Origin: an uncultured Lachnospiraceae bacterium
GTDB lineage: Bacteria > Bacillota > Clostridia > Lachnospirales > Lachnospiraceae
Assembly: GCA_902803245.1 (NCBI GenBank)
Contig: CADCPJ010000147.1
Coordinates: 1 to 7,251, forward strand
Length of the DNA: 7,251 nt
Reading direction: 5' to 3'
Of the stretch, positions 6,655-7,251 are shown one piece after another. The notes below the pieces were generated by a model. The model saw only the letters and a list, made by a program, of their open reading frames with translations, was not told the DNA's origin and did no database searches. The number at the start of each line of letters is the position of its first letter. Positions within the stretch are counted from its first letter, which is position 1. A program made the translations under genes and the position numbers.

Positions 6655-7251
6655 ATGAAAGAATACACTTTGAACGGAATCTGGGAAATGGCGTCCTCCG
6701 GAGGCCTTCGGACGACGGGAACGATTCCTGGGTCGGTCTACTCCTTTTTGCTGGATAAAGGACTCATGGAGGACCCTTATGTGGGCGACAACGAGCTTAT
6801 GGCGCTGAAGCTCATGGAGGAGGATTACAGCTTCTTGAGGCGCTTCGTGCCGGATGATGAGCTCCTCGCCGCCAAACACAAGATCCTTTTGTTTGGCGGG
6901 ATCGACACGCTCTCGGAGGTCGTCCTAAACGGTGTGAGCCTGGGCTTTACGGACAACATGCACGTCTCCTTTGAATTCGACGTGGATGGGATCCTCAGAG
7001 ATGGAGAAAATGAGCTCACCGTAAAGATCAGCTCCCCGACCCGCTATATTGCCGAAAAAGATGCGGAGTACCACCTGGGCGGCACCACCGATGCGATGAG
7101 GGGCTTCCCCCACCTGCGGAAAGCCCACTGCATGTTTGGCTGGGACTGGGGCCCGAGGCTCCCCGACCAGGGAATCTGGCGGGACGTGAAGCTCCTCGGA
7201 TACGATGACTCCCGGATCCTGGACTTAAGGATACGTCAGGAACACATGTTA
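6655..7251 (+). CDS. Beta-mannosidase, glycoside hydrolase family 2 (3' truncated by window)
   Basis: This exo-beta-mannosidase is predicted to remove terminal beta-mannose from manno-oligosaccharides. Only the first 199 codons are present, with no stop before the window end. The visible part covers the N-terminal sugar-binding jelly-roll domain. It shows the GH2 beta-mannosidase pattern in order: NGIWEM (8-13), an IPGSVY block (~24-29), DPYVGDNE (~40-47), a GGIDTLSEVVLNG stretch, DNMH, and the hallmark MFGWDWGPRLP (160-170) followed by GIWRDVKL. The start at 6655 has GAGG (6645-6648) 6 nt upstream, and no signal peptide follows, so the enzyme should be cytoplasmic. The catalytic glutamates lie beyond the window and cannot be checked. 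GH2 beta-galactosidase or glucuronidase is less likely because the FGWDWGP block is characteristic of the mannosidase branch. Confidence 0.92.
   Translation, partial: MKEYTLNGIWEMASSGGLRTTGTIPGSVYSFLLDKGLMEDPYVGDNELMALKLMEEDYSFLRRFVPDDELLAAKHKILLFGGIDTLSEVVLNGVSLGFTDNMHVSFEFDVDGILRDGENELTVKISSPTRYIAEKDAEYHLGGTTDAMRGFPHLRKAHCMFGWDWGPRLPDQGIWRDVKLLGYDDSRILDLRIRQEHML

Noticed and set aside
1..7251. CRISPR array, tRNA, insertion sequence or defence system
   Set aside because: No regularly spaced repeats, tRNA-like cloverleaf, transposase motif or defence-type domain was seen; nearly all the DNA is accounted for by transport and glycosidase genes.

Overview
The window is one co-oriented (+ strand) carbohydrate-uptake and degradation locus. 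It probably comes from a Gram-positive Bacillota, most likely a Clostridia/Lachnospiraceae-type gut or rumen bacterium. That placement is inferred from strong AGGAGG-type ribosome sites, the GC-rich third codon positions and the style of the proteins. No rRNA or marker gene is present to confirm it. Both ends cut through genes.

Layout. Positions 2-4094 hold four tightly packed genes of a peptide/oligosaccharide (Opp/Dpp-type) ABC importer: an OppB/DppB-like permease lacking its N-terminus at the window edge, an OppC/DppC-like permease with an unusually large extracytoplasmic insertion, an OppD/DppD-like ATPase with a C-terminal cysteine cluster, and an OppF/DppF-like ATPase. No solute-binding protein is present; it would be expected upstream. 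After a 109-bp gap, positions 4204-6483 encode a complete family GH3 beta-glucosidase without a signal peptide. After a further 171-bp gap, which contains a perfect 10-bp GC-rich hairpin, a GH2 beta-mannosidase begins at 6655 and runs off the window end.

How they fit together (inference): the importer brings in short beta-linked oligosaccharides, and the two cytoplasmic exo-glycosidases trim terminal beta-glucose and beta-mannose. The pairing suggests (gluco)manno-oligosaccharides or related beta-mannosides. No transcription factor or endo-acting enzyme is visible.

I did not find a clearly novel system. The points most worth a second look are the insertion domain in the second permease, the cysteine cluster present in only one of the two ATPases, the hairpins placed around the two glycosidase genes, and a marked excess of the palindrome CTTAAG linked to a strict context for TTA leucine codons.
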